Shown: piece after piece, positions 1 to 10,796 of the stretch
Layout: the number at the start of each line of letters is the position of its first letter
Numbering within the stretch: the stretch's first letter is position 1
Source: Micractinium sp. NFX-FRZ
Taxonomy: Eukaryota; Chlorophyta; Trebouxiophyceae; Chlorellales; Chlorellaceae
DNA: 64,000 nucleotides
Assembly: GCA_029339195.1 (NCBI GenBank)
Contig: JAPTJF010000081.1
Coordinates: 106,352 to 170,351 of the forward strand
Direction: 5' to 3'
Program-made: the position numbers and the translations under genes
Notes under the pieces: generated by a model
The model's database searches: none
What the model saw: the letters and a program-made list of their open reading frames with translations, nothing else
What the model was told of the DNA's origin: nothing

Positions 1-402
1 CGGCGAGCAATGGAGGAGGGGCGGTGGGGAGGGAGGAAGGGTGTGTAAGTCTGTGGGGGTGGGGGGCAATGCAGGGAGAGGGCTGGCGGCATGGCCCATG
101 CTGCCAGAATGGCATTGATGCGGCGCCCCCCACCTGTATCCCCAACACCCCCTTGCCTTGTCACCCTACCACACATCATCACCGCCCTGCCCCGCACATC
201 ACGCCGCCCTCTTGCCCCCTTCCGACCCGCGCCCACCCACCCTCACAACCAGCCACGCACGAAAGCACTCATGCAGCTTGTTGGGGGCCTTTACAGGGGC
301 GCCCCCGCTCCTTATATGAGAGCAGCGCAACCCAGGGTTGGCTGTGCAATCACACACAGCACACACACACACACACACAAAGGCCCACAGCCGCCCCCGC
401 AC

Positions 403-2302
403 CGTAGATGCCCCCGCATCGAAAGATGTGCACGGGCAGGCCAAAGGTGTCGTGCAGGGCGAGCCACTCGTGCTCCGCCATGACACGGGACCACCCCTTG
501 CCGCCCGCAGCCCGCAGCTCGCTGCCCTCGTCCACCCAATCCCCCGCGTAGTCGCCGTACACTGGCAGGAGGAAGAGAGGGGGAGAGGGAGGGGGTGAGC
601 ACAGGCATGCAGGGGGGGGAGGGGGTGAGCAAGGGCAAGCAGAGGCGACAAGGCATGCAGGGGTGTGCAGGGGAAGCTACGTGGGGGTTGCTGGCGCTGC
701 CTGCTCACAGCCGCCAGACACCCGCAGAGAAAGAGGAGGCGAGACGGCAAGGGCAATGGGGTGTCGGGGCAGGGGCAGGAAACGGGAGGTGTGCCTGCAG
801 GTGTGCCTGCTCACTCTTCTGCGCCTGAGAACCCACCCGCAGCCAGATGCACGCAGCCGCCTGCCCACCTGCTCACCCGCCTGCCCGCCCTGCTGCCTGC
901 CCATGCAGCCGCCCTTCCCCCTCTCCCACCCCGCCCCTGCCCCCACCCCACCTGACGTAGAGCTGATGTAGCCCACCCATCGGAAGTGCTCGGCGTGCTC
1001 GCTCAGCTGCTGCGCATGTGCCATGATGACGGGATCAATGTCGTTGTCTGCCTCCGGGGGCACAGTGCTCAGCACGTGCGTCGCATGCCGCAGGGTGTCG
1101 AGTGCCTTGCCGCTGCAGGGTGGCAGGGACGGCGGGGGCGCACAGGAGGGGAGGGCAGGTCGGGATGCTTGATTCCATAAGGCTGGGCATGGTCCTACAC
1201 TTGTGGGCCTGCACTTGTGGCCCTACGCTTGTGGGCCACCACTCCATGATGATGTGGCCCTGGACTTGCACTGGGACTGGCTGATACAGCAGGCAGTACG
1301 TCCTGGCTGTGCGTTCCCGCAAGTGGAAGGTGTTGATGCCCGCTGCCTTAACACAGGTACCTGGCTCCAGCAATACACAGAGCTCACTACTTATACTCAG
1401 GTTGTCATAGTTGTTTGGGTCAAAGGGGAACCTAGTGACCCCGCCGCTGCCTTAACAAACTAGCCTGTTCCAGCCATACACAGAGCTCCTATTTGTGCTG
1501 CCCCCCTCACCTCAGATTGTCATAGTCGTTTGGATAAAGCGGAAGGTGGTCATGGCCCGCTACTCTAACACAAGTACCTGGCTCCAGCAATACACACAAC
1601 TACCAGTACTGTGCTGTCCTCCCCACCTGAGGTTGTCGTAATCGTTTGGGTCAAAGTGGAAAGTGGTGATGCCCCGCTGCGCCAGGCGCTCGCACTTGTC
1701 GTGTGTGCGGCACGTGCCGGCCACCTCCCAGCCGCGCTGCTGGAAGTAGCTGGCCGCGCCTGCGTGCCAGGCAGGACGAGCGGCAGGTCGAGAGGCTAGT
1801 GCGGGAATGGGCAGCAGCGGGGACAGCGCGGCAGCGGCAAGCCGGGAGTCTGAAACACATGACAGCGTCAGCACAGGGAGCTCCTGGCTTGGGCGATGGA
1901 CCGCTGTTGTTGTGCAGTAGCGCCGCAGTGGGCAGGGCACCACAGGCACCACAATAATCAACTAGCCCATCCGGCTGCAATACAGCTGGCTACCTCGAGT
2001 GCAGCAGCGGCATGCCCTTCTCAGCCAGGCAGGGGGGGGGGGGGGGACGAACTTGCTTCCCTCCCTCCCCCACCGAGACAACAGGCGGACAGCAAGCTAC
2101 ACAGCCACCAAGCCTACAGTAAACTTCATGGCGTCTCACCTAGCCCTGTGTATCCAAGGCCAAAGATGAAGAGCCGGTTGTGTTCCGAGTGCCTGCCTAG
2201 GACAGACCAGGCAGCAGCGGTGGTGACAGTAACCAGTCGGCGCGCCGGCCGCCGGGCTGCCACTGCCGGCTGCAAACAGCGCACTGATGAGGAGGCATGC
2301 AT
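403..2302 (-). CDS. Atypical SDR / NAD-epimerase-like protein, probably plastid-targeted (3' part off window)
   Basis: Four exons are visible: 2302-2140, 1759-1627, 1112-952 and 561-403, with splice phases 1, 2, 1, 1 that join without a break into about 205 residues. The start ATG at 2302 opens an Arg/Ala/Ser-rich transit-peptide-like leader. The Rossmann glycine motif FGLGYTGLGA follows at about residues 47-56 and is split by intron 1. Further on come YISSTSVYGDY and WVDEGSE, typical of extended SDRs of the YeeZ/At1g19690 kind, and then FRCGGIYG, the substrate-loop entry of this family. The usual YxxxK pair is not seen: GWSRVMAE sits where the Tyr would be, so catalysis is doubtful. The last donor is probably at 402/401. 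No matching next exon is visible in 1-400, so the gene leaves the window. The substrate is unknown. The gene diverges from TROL over 474 bp. Confidence 0.75.
1281..1690 (-). repeat. 115-bp tandem ladder of an exon-end/intron-start unit in the SDR gene
   Basis: The CTCAG-type exon end and its GT recur at 1396, 1511 and 1626, exactly 115 bp apart; the copy at 1626 is the true exon 2 donor. A fourth, partial unit fits 1281-1395. On the minus strand each unit reads as AG, a stretch of about 50 nt like the exon end (encoding FDPN-YDNL or a decayed form), then GT, then a mini-intron of about 65 nt. The copy at 1511 carries small indels that break its frame. Confidence 0.85.
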
Positions 2303-2776
2303 GCCTGCTGTTTGCTGTTGCCGGCTACGTGCAGCACCTCTGCTGTCCAGCGGAGGCTTGTGAGGCAGGGAGGGGGGCAGCCTTGTTGGCCGCTCACCCG
2401 CCCGCTGCCGCCAGCGGCTTCACCGCCTGCCACAGCTCCGTACCGCCTGCGCGCGCCGCCTGGAGCCCAGTTCCGTTGTGTATGACGCCGAACCGCGTGG
2501 AGTGCCAACCCGCCTGCTTGGAGAAGTCGGGGGAGGCTCGACACTGCTTATCGGGCTAAGGCGGTTTCTTCGCTGCGGCTGGCCACGTCTCCACCCTTTG
2601 ATGCTCCGATCGCCGTGCTGTATCGAGACAGTTGTCCCGCGGCTTTTGCCAGTTCCCATGCAGGCACCGCGCCAGCCTGTCAGAACCCCTCCATCCAAGT
2701 CGCAGCTTGCGGCCTTTTGAGCACCCACCCACATTGCCTGCATCGCCGGGCCGACTGCTAGACGCAACTGCACACC
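2303..2776. promoter_or_regulatory. Divergent promoter region between SDR and TROL genes
   Basis: This 474-bp gap separates two divergent start codons, so it must hold both core promoters and both 5' UTRs. I see no TATA box or convincing shared motif. Confidence 0.5.
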
Positions 2777-5700
2777 ATGCTGGCGGCATCTGCGAGCGCA
2801 AATGTGCTGTGCAGCAGCACCCCTGGCGCGCCCAGGGCGCAGCCTGCCGGCAAGCCTACGGCGGTGCCCAGACTGGCCAAGCAGCTGGGCGCCGGCCTGG
2901 CCGGGGTGCTGTCAGCCGCTGGCGCCGCTAGCCCCGCCAGCGCCGCCTCCTCCGACCCCACCCCCTTTGGCGCCTCTGCTGCCCTGCCCTCCGTCTCCCT
3001 GCCGGCTGTGGACATCCCGGACGTGAGCAGCCTGCTGGATGGCACCGTGGACCCGCTGCTTCTGGGCGGCGGCCTGGCGGCAATCGCCATCCCCGCCGCG
3101 CTCGTCGCGCTGCTGGGCGGCGGCGGCAGCTCTGGCCCCAAGGCCAAGCCCGTGCCAGCTCAGCGCGCGCTGGAGGCCCTGGCTGCCGACGACACCTGCC
3201 TGCTGCTGGACATCCGCTCCAAGGCGGAGATCCGGGCCAGCGGCACTCCCAACCTGAAGGGCATCACCCGCCGGGCTCCCACCTCCGTCCCCTATGTGAT
3301 TTCCGTGAAGGTATGGAGGCGGCATGTTCAAACTTTTTGTGTGCTGTGCCGCTATGGTGTGGTGTGGGAATGCCCCGGCAGCGTGGATTTGGGATGCAGA
3401 TGTGCAAGTGGCGGCTTGGTCCGAGCAGGCTGGCAGGCAGGCGGCCTGCACAGACGTCACGCCGGCGTGCCGCACGGCTAGGGTTGTTTGCAGTTGCATC
3501 CAATACGCGTTCCCGCCACCCAGCCGGCACCCCCCACAGTGCCAGCGCTGCCCCTGACCCACCTTGCTACTGACTCCTAGCTGTGCCCAGCCCCATCCTG
3601 TGCCAGCCTATGCCACCCCGGCTGTTCAGAGCAAGCGTCAACGCCCTCGGCCCGCTTCCCGCCCTCCCGCTCCTCTCCACCCCCTGCCTCACATCCCCGG
3701 CTCCCTGCCCGCCTCACATTCCCTCCTCCCCCTTCTCTTTCTTTTCTTTTTCGTTCTTCTTCTCTCTCCCTTCCCCTCCCTCTTCCCTTCCTTGGTTTCA
3801 GCAGGGCAAGCAGAAACCGATGCCCGTGTTTGCCTGTGACCCCCCTCACTGTTTGTGTGACCTCCCTCCATGCCTCCTTGCAGGAGGGGATTTCCATGCC
3901 GACTTTTGCACGTTGCTCCGGCCGCCCCTTGCCTCTTCTTCTTTACATGCCAACTTGCTCTACCCCACCCTCTGTCCACCCCGCCCCTCACTGTCCCCGC
4001 AGGGCGAGGAGCAGGTTGACCCTGAGTTTGCGGCCAAGGTGGGCAAGGTGAAGGGCGTGGGCCTCGAGGGCGGACCCGTCATCCTCATCGACAGGTGAGG
4101 CCGGGCCAGGGTGCGAAGTGGGGATGGACAGCGGGCAGGCAGGGGTGCAGGCAATGCGTGCATATGTGCTTTTTCTTCTCTGCTCCCGCCTCCATAGCGA
4201 CGGCTCCCTGGGCGCGGCCAAGGACACCAGGCTGAGCTGCCCCCTTCCACCCATTCCCTCGACGGTTGCTGCAGCGACGGCTCCCTGTGCGCGTCCGCCG
4301 CCAAGGACATCCTGGCTGAGCTGCCCCTGGAGAAGCTGTACTACGTGCAGGGGGGCGCCGATGCCTGGCAGGTGGGTCGGCTGCAAGCTGTATAGGATAA
4401 GCGGTTGCCCAGCTGGTATGGTGGATGGGCGCCCCATCCGCACATGGCTTTCAGGCTTTGGTTGCACAGCATCACACCGTCTAGTGCGCTGATGTTGGGC
4501 TTTTGCCATGACATATCCAGCTACCTCCCTTGCCGCCCCTGCTTCCGCTCACGCCTGCCCCGCCGCCGCCCCGCCCTCGTCACCTTCCCTCGCCCCACAC
4601 GCGGCGGGTGCCCCCTGGGAAGGAGCCCTCCAATGGGGCTTTCTTTTTAGCGCCCCCCGACTTGCCCTTGACAGCCTGTACACCGCTCAAGCTGTTTTGT
4701 GTCTCTCCTTCGCTTGCCACCCGTGCCTTCGGTGCAGGCGGCGGGCGCCCCCTGGAAGGAGCCCTCCAAGGGGCTGGCCTTTGAGCTCCCCGACTTTTCC
4801 GAGGGCTTCCAGACCATCTCTTCGGTGGCTGCCGAGGGAGTGAAGGGGCTGGCAGAGGCGCCGGAGGCTACCAAGAACGTGCTGGTGGTGGGCGCCCTGG
4901 TGGGCGCGTCCGCCCTGCTCTTCACCCAGGTCGGTGTGTGCGTGTGAGGGGCGGGCGGGCGGGATGGAGGGGGGGTGCGGCGGGCGCTGCCTTGGCGGTG
5001 CGTGACAGGCGGTTGGCTGGCGCGGGCGCGCCCACCCGCTTGCCTGTGGTGTGCTCTTGTTGTGCAGCTCGCTCCTGCATCCCCTCCTCTACTTTCCTCC
5101 CCTCGCCCTCGCCTGCTGCCACCAGCGTTGCTGCTGCGTCCATCCCTCTCGATTCTGACCCCGCTGCCCTCCATCCGTTGTGAGCTAGCTTAACCCCGCC
5201 ACCCTACCCCCACCCCTCCTCCCGCTCTCCTCCCTGTGCATCCCTTCTTGCCCGGTACTGCCCTGCCCTGCCTGCCTTCCCTGGCCCCGCCTGCCTGCAG
5301 CTGGAGATCCCATTTTGAGCTGGCGGGCATACCTGCTGCTCTCCTCTCTGCATTCCCTCTTCTAGCAGCATCTTACCACCGCCTCCACTTCGGCCTCTTT
5401 CCCTCCTTCCCTCTCCCTTTACCGCCTGTTTGAGCCGGCAGGCATTACGGCTGCTGCTCTCTCCACCCTCCCCTTCTCCTAGTATCTAACCACGACTTCT
5501 CCCCGGCCTCTCTGTCTTGCCTGCAGCTGGAGATCCTGTTTGAGCTGGCGGGCGTGCTGGCGGCGGGCCAGTTCCTGCTCAAGGTGGCGTTTGCCGAGGA
5601 CCGGGAGAAGACGCTGACCGAGATCAAGTGAGTGGCAGTTGTTTTTAGCACAAAGGCGAGGAGAAAAATGGGGCTTTGCTGACGACAGGGCGAAGGCGCT

Positions 5701-6212
5701 GGACCGAGACCAAGAGAGTGGCACTTGCTTTTTCTGGGGGCTGAAAGGGAGATGAGGGGTAGGCTGCAGGAGGACCGGGAGAAGGCACCGACTGAGATCA
5801 AGTCAAAAGGCAGCCCTGCTCACTCTCCCCCTCGGTGCAGCGCATCCCCCGCAATCTCTCAACCCGCCCCCCCGCTCCCGCCCCGCCCCCGCCCCCCTGT
5901 GCCCACTTGGCCCCCCGCAGGAAGGTTGTTGACGAGGTTGACGTGGCGGACCTGCCTGCTGACCTGTCCAAGATCACCAGCGCCCTGCTGGACGACCCCA
6001 CCGCCTCCCAGACCGAGATCCGGCGGGCGCAGGCAGCTGCCGTGGCCGCCGTGGCCGCCTCCGCCTCCACCACCGCCAAGGCGCCGGAGCCCGCCCCCGC
6101 CCCCACCCCCGCGCCCGTCACCCTGCCCGCCGTCGCCGCAGGCGCCGCTGCCTCCAGCAACGGCAGCAGCAGCGGCAGCGGCGCGGAGAAGGTGACGGAT
6201 GTGTCGGCCTGA
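2777..6212 (+). CDS. TROL: TROL-like thylakoid rhodanese-like protein
   Basis: Exons are 2777-3310, 4003-4094, 4275-4371, 4738-4929, 5527-5627 and 5921-6212, giving 435 residues with every phase consistent. A plastid transit region (1 to about 55) is followed by a first membrane segment (about 94-116), a rhodanese domain (about 126-244: LLDIRSKAEIR, VILIDSDGS, YYVQGGADAW), and a second hydrophobic stretch (about 288-326), then AEDREKTL and an Ala/Pro/Ser-rich tail. Domain order and the tail segment match plant TROL (STR4), a thylakoid protein that tethers ferredoxin-NADP reductase. At the rhodanese active site an Asp (about 208) replaces Cys, as in plant TROL, so sulfurtransferase activity is not expected. 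The C-terminal ITEP motif that binds FNR in plants is absent; the protein ends in KVTDVSA. Decayed extra copies flank exons 3, 4 and 5. Confidence 0.9.
4198..4250 (+). repeat. Decayed copy of the 5' end of TROL exon 3
   Basis: CGACGGCTCCCTGGGCGCGG after CCATAG copies the start of exon 3 (4275 onward), 77 bp upstream. It keeps its own AG and then continues GGACACCAGGCTGAGCTGCC, as the true exon does with small deletions. The copy is frameshifted relative to the exon. Confidence 0.85.
4601..4668 (+). repeat. Decayed copy of the 5' end of TROL exon 4
   Basis: GCGGCGGGTGCCCCCTGGGA and the following AAGGAGCCCTCCAA copy exon 4 (4738 onward), 137 bp upstream. The copy has an extra G and loses the following CTGGCC, so the frame is broken. 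A CCCCGACTT block further on matches the exon's PDF codons. Confidence 0.85.
5301..5500 (+). repeat. Two decayed copies of the 5' end of TROL exon 5
   Basis: CTGCAG followed by CTGGAGATCCCATTTTGAGC at 5301 copies the acceptor and start of exon 5 (5527). A second partial copy begins TTTGAGCCGGCAGGCAT at 5429. The TTTGAG positions are 5314, 5429 and 5539, that is, spacings of 115 and 110 bp. Confidence 0.85.
5690..5808 (+). repeat. Two decayed copies of the 3' end of TROL exon 5
   Basis: The exon end GAGATCAA plus GTGAGTGGCA (5620-5637) recurs as GAGACCAAGAGAGTGGCA near 5706 and as GACCGGGAGAAGGCACCGAC with GAGATCAAGTC near 5773-5802. The period is about 86-88 bp. The GT is lost in the first copy. 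Confidence 0.8.
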
Positions 6213-8095
6213 AGCGCTGTCGTTCGTATTGCTAGCACATGATTGCCCGCCAGGCACGTCAGCCCGAGGCGGTGGCATGAGACTGAGATGGCCTGAAGCT
6301 GCCGGTTTGCAGGGTGAAGACGCTCACCCAACTAGCATCTGAGACTGCTTGTAGGGGTTGCTTAAGTTATCGCGCTTTTGAGTTGCAGAGGCGGGCTGCC
6401 CTCCCCAGAGGCGAGCCTCCCTCCCTTGTGTGCCTAAGTGTGCACTCCTCCCTGCCCGCACCCCACCCCACCCCTCTCGTTCTTTTATTCCCAGTCAGTT
6501 CCCATCCGCACCCCCGCCTGCACTGAACAGCACTGCCTGATCGCACCCCCGCGCGCCCGTATCGCCCCCTGTGCTGTACACGTAGCGCCGGAGAACGCCT
6601 CCCCTTGCCCCTTCGTCCAACCGAACCTCTAATCTGTCAGTCTGTCCGCCTAAGCGGCCCAGCGCACCCCGGTTGCAAGCCTTTCATTTCTCTCTGCACC
6701 CTTGTAGCTCGTATGGAATGCATCTCCCGAGCCCGCCTCCGGCCCCCCTGGAACGGAACCTCTCCCCTTTCATTCTTTCGTGCCTGCCCTGCCCTGCCTG
6801 CCGGGGACGGCGGTCACTAGCGCCCTGATCCGCCCTCTGCGCCCCTCCTCCTGCCCTGCCCGATTTGCTGCTGATCCGTCTCTGCTTGCCACCAGGCCTG
6901 CCCTGCGCGACGTGCCTGCGCTGCGCAGCGTGCAGCCTGACTGCGTGCCCTGCAGTGTGTAGTGTGCCTTTGATTGCGAGCGTTTGCGCGTGCGCGTGCG
7001 CCTCCAGATGCCCCCCTCCCCTACCCCACGGCGGGAGCGCGCCCCTGTAAACAGCGCGTGCTGCCCTGTTGTCCGGCTGTTCCCACATCGCTGAGGCTGG
7101 GTGGCACTGCATGCGTGTCACGTGTGTCCAGTCATCTCTGGTCAACCGCCAGTCAGACGATAGGAGCTTTGTGGCTTGGGCCCACTTGAATCAATCCGGG
7201 GCACTCGTGGGGACCAGCACGGGTGTGATTTCCGCACAACAACACTCCCATGCGTCCCTGCCACCCGGTCTGCGCGGCAATGCACCTGCCGGATGGGCCA
7301 GCCCGTGCTTTCAGCACACCGGGGCTCACTGCCGCGGCAGGGTGGCGCTCCCCGGCTTCAGCAGGTGGGGAGAGCGCCGCAGGCGGGGTGGTGGGCACGG
7401 CGGCAGCAGTGTTGCCTTGCATGAGCATTGTGCGGTGAGAGGCCGCTGGGTGGGACATGCACAGAGGGGTGGCGTTGCTGTGTGCCTGGGACAGATGCTA
7501 AAGACCACACGAGGGGCCCCACCGACGCCAAGCAGGCGGCGGAGCGCCGGCGGGCGGCAGCGGTGCGCGGGCGGCACCGGCAACAAACCAGTGCACCATT
7601 ACAGGCTGCGTATCAGCACCGCATGCACACATGCCAGGCCACTGGGGCCGCACATTCTGGCCCCTGCTATGCACAAAAAAGTGCCCTTTAGGGTACTTGG
7701 CCCGGGAGTCAGGTGGCACGGCCCACGTGCGTAGGACCAGCCGGTCCTTGCACTCCGCCCTGTCTTCATTCACTCGTCTGGCGTGCAGCAGGACGCCCTG
7801 CCTCGCCGGCGGACCTAGGCACTGGACCCTGCGCCCTGCGCTCTACGCCGACCGTGTGCCGCAGCCCTCCCGCTTGCAAGGCTCTGCGCTTCTGCGCTCC
7901 GACATCCCGAACGGCCGGCAGCCTTCCGACAGCACTCGCGCCGCTCAGAGTCGGCCCCTGCTGTGAGCCCCCCAGCGGCTGCACCGAGACCACCCGCTCC
8001 CTGCCGGCGTGAGCCCGATACCACCCTGCCCACCGCCCCTCCACATCACTGCCGCGTCCCGCTACACAACCTAGTGAACTCCTGGTCACACTCAC
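6213..8095. other. 1.9-kb intergenic region, no gene seen
   Basis: This region holds the TROL 3' UTR and then the 5' region of the next gene. Open frames here have no consistent codon use, splice structure or recognisable motif. A TGTAA at 7046 may end the TROL transcript. Confidence 0.5.
7046..7050 (+). terminator. Putative TGTAA poly(A) signal for TROL
   Basis: TGTAA is the chlorophyte polyadenylation signal. This copy lies 834 bp after the stop, so the assignment is weak. Confidence 0.3.
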
Positions 8096-10752
8096 ATGGC
8101 GGCAGAGGAGGTGGTTGCTGCATATGCAACCAAGCTCTTCATTCGTTCAGAGGCGGAGGCACGCCGCCCCGTGGTGCTGCTGAGCGGCGAGCGCACAAAT
8201 GTGTATGGAGTGCTGGAGAAGCACTTTCGGTGAGCCAGAATGCCCTGCACACGCGGTTGAGGTGTGACGGATGGCTGGCTGGCTTGCCAGACGCTTGCAG
8301 GTGCAGCAGTGGGGCTGAAGGCGCTCATGTGGCATGGGTGCTCATGTGGCATTCTCATCAAAGCTCCACACATGCGCCGCCGCCATGCCCCGCCCCGCCC
8401 TCACTGCCCTTCATGCCGAACGCCCGCCCCTGATCGTGCCACCAATCCTCACTTCTTCCAACCCACAGGGAGACCGCGCTGCCGCCGTCTGAGCGTTTCT
8501 GGCGCGCGGTGCGCACCCAGTGGACCCCGCAGCTTGACACGTGGCGGCCGCGCGTCAACGGCACGCAGCTCAAGGTGCGCGGGGTGGCGGATGGAGGGCA
8601 GCTGGGGGGCACATGCCTGCATGGGTGGGATGGTGTGGCGGAGAGCACCATGCATGCAGTGCGTGGAATGTGATTGCTTCGAAGTACCAATCATCAATAT
8701 CAAACGCTTTTCCGGGTGTGCGTGGGGGCATCACTTCCTAGCTAGCTCCCGGCCTGCAGGGCCCGTGCCAGGGCCCACACCACCCCAACCTTGCCCCGTC
8801 CCGCCCTGCCCCACACCGCCCCGCCCGCACCCCGCCCCAATTCATCACCGCGCACGCCTGCCCCCTTGCTTTTGCCCTGCATCGCCCCGCCCGCACCCCA
8901 CCCCACCCCACATGGGCCCGCACACACGCCTGCCCCCTCGCCTCCACCCTGCCCCACATCGCCCCGCCCGCACCCGTTCACCCTCACCCCCCTACACAGG
9001 TGCTGTCGGGCGCGCGGCTGCCGGAGAGCGAGGAGGAGTGGGCCACGCTGCGCAGCGCCCTGTCGGGCGTGAGGCAGCACCTGCGCCCCGACTCTTCCGT
9101 GGACCTCCTGCACCAGGAGCTGCGCGACTTTGTGCAGGTGGGTGCTGAACTCTGCCCGCTTGCTGTTGCATTCCAATGCCTGACGCTTCGGTGGGCGCCC
9201 TGCACCAGGAGCTGCGTGTCTTTGTGCAGGTGGGCACCTGGCTTGACTTGGCTCGTCCTGCTTGCTGTTGCATTCCTGCGCCTGTGCCTGACGCTTGGGT
9301 CGGCCTGCACAACGAGCTGCGTGACTGAGTGCAGGTCGGCACCTGGCTTCCTTGCCTGCTGTGGCAATGTGTTGCTGGCGGGGGTTGAAACGACTGCTTC
9401 CAGGTCGCAAAATGTGCACTCGTGTGAACCTGTGCCCTCACATGTGCTGACACTTTGACAGTGCTGACACGGTGCTGACACGTGTGCCCTCACATCTGCT
9501 GTTGACGCCGCCTCCCCGCCCCCTGCAGATGGTGGTCTCTTGGTGGGAGAACCGCAAGAAGACGGAGACGGCGGGGCCCGCCGCTGGCGCCATGCTGTTG
9601 AAACGTGTGACCTCTGCGGGCCTGCTGCTGGGCGGTGGCATGGGCAGCATGGGCGGCATGGGCGGCCTGCCGCTGCCCAAGAAGCAGTGCCTGGAGTTCA
9701 TGCAGCTGGGGCCGCCGCACCACCCGCCTGCGGGGGGTGCGGTCTACCACACCATGTATGCGGCTCCAGAGATCGTGCCAGTGGGGCTGCTGGGCGGTGG
9801 GCCCGGCGGCAGCGACCGGCTGCCCGACCGCATGCCCCTGCTGCCTGCTGTGGCAGCCGCCGGCGGGGGCGGCGGGGGCGGCGCCGGGGCCGGCGGCAGC
9901 GGCGGCTGCGGCAGCGGCGACGACATGCAGGTGCAACAGCAGCAGCAGGGCGTGGGTACCGTGCACGCCGGCGCCTCCTTCATGCAGCATCTCACCAGCG
10001 GCCCAACAGACTCCCAGCTGTTTGACCAGCTCTTCCAGCCAGCAGGTGCAGCGGGGGGGCACCACAGCGGCAGCCAGAGCCCCAGGGATGTGCTGGAGGG
10101 CGGCGGCGCCCCTGCGGCAGACGCAGCTGCCGCTGGCGCGGGTGCTGGTGGCTTCGGGGCTGGCGGCGGCGGGGCGGCCTACCACCCGCAGTCCCCTGGC
10201 GCGCGGCATGAGGGGTCGGCAGACAACCAGGTGCTTGGGGGGGAGGGGCAAGGGAGGAGAGGGCAAGGAATTGAAGTGGGCGCCATGGTGGCGGTGGGTG
10301 CGGCATGTCGGCGGCTGCTTGCGAGGCACTCACATTGCTAAATGGCCAGGCGCACCAAGGGCCTAGGGCATGGGGGCTACGGCACGCAGCCACCTGAGCG
10401 CCACCACCCACCCCGCTGCACAGCCCACAGCTTGCTCCCCTGCTCCTGTGCCTCCCCACCCACTGTGCCCCCCGTCCCGCCTCCTCCACCCCCACCCCGC
10501 AGGCCCCCCGCGCCCCCGCTGCGCCCGGCTTTGCCGCCGACGCCAAGCGCTTTGTCAACCTGAACGTGGGTGGCCACCGCTTCCTGACCACCGCCGCCAC
10601 GCTGGGGGCAGTGGAGGGGTCGTACTTTGCCAAGCTGGCACAGCAGGCGGGCAGCGCGCGCTCTGGATCCACCTCAGAGTTCTTTGTGGACCGCAGCGGC
10701 AAGGTGGGTTGGGGCTGGCAACGTGGGCTGGATCTTCGTGCCTCTGCTCCTG

Positions 10753-10796
<44 letters not shown>

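Noticed and set aside
4198..5808. Treating the duplicated TROL segments as alternative coding exons
   Set aside because: They contain frame-breaking indels and lack partner splice sites, so they are recorded as decayed copies.
7069..7734. A 221-residue open frame between TROL and the KCTD-type gene
   Set aside because: It overlaps several other open frames in GC-rich sequence, has no motif, and no splice partners; taken as chance.
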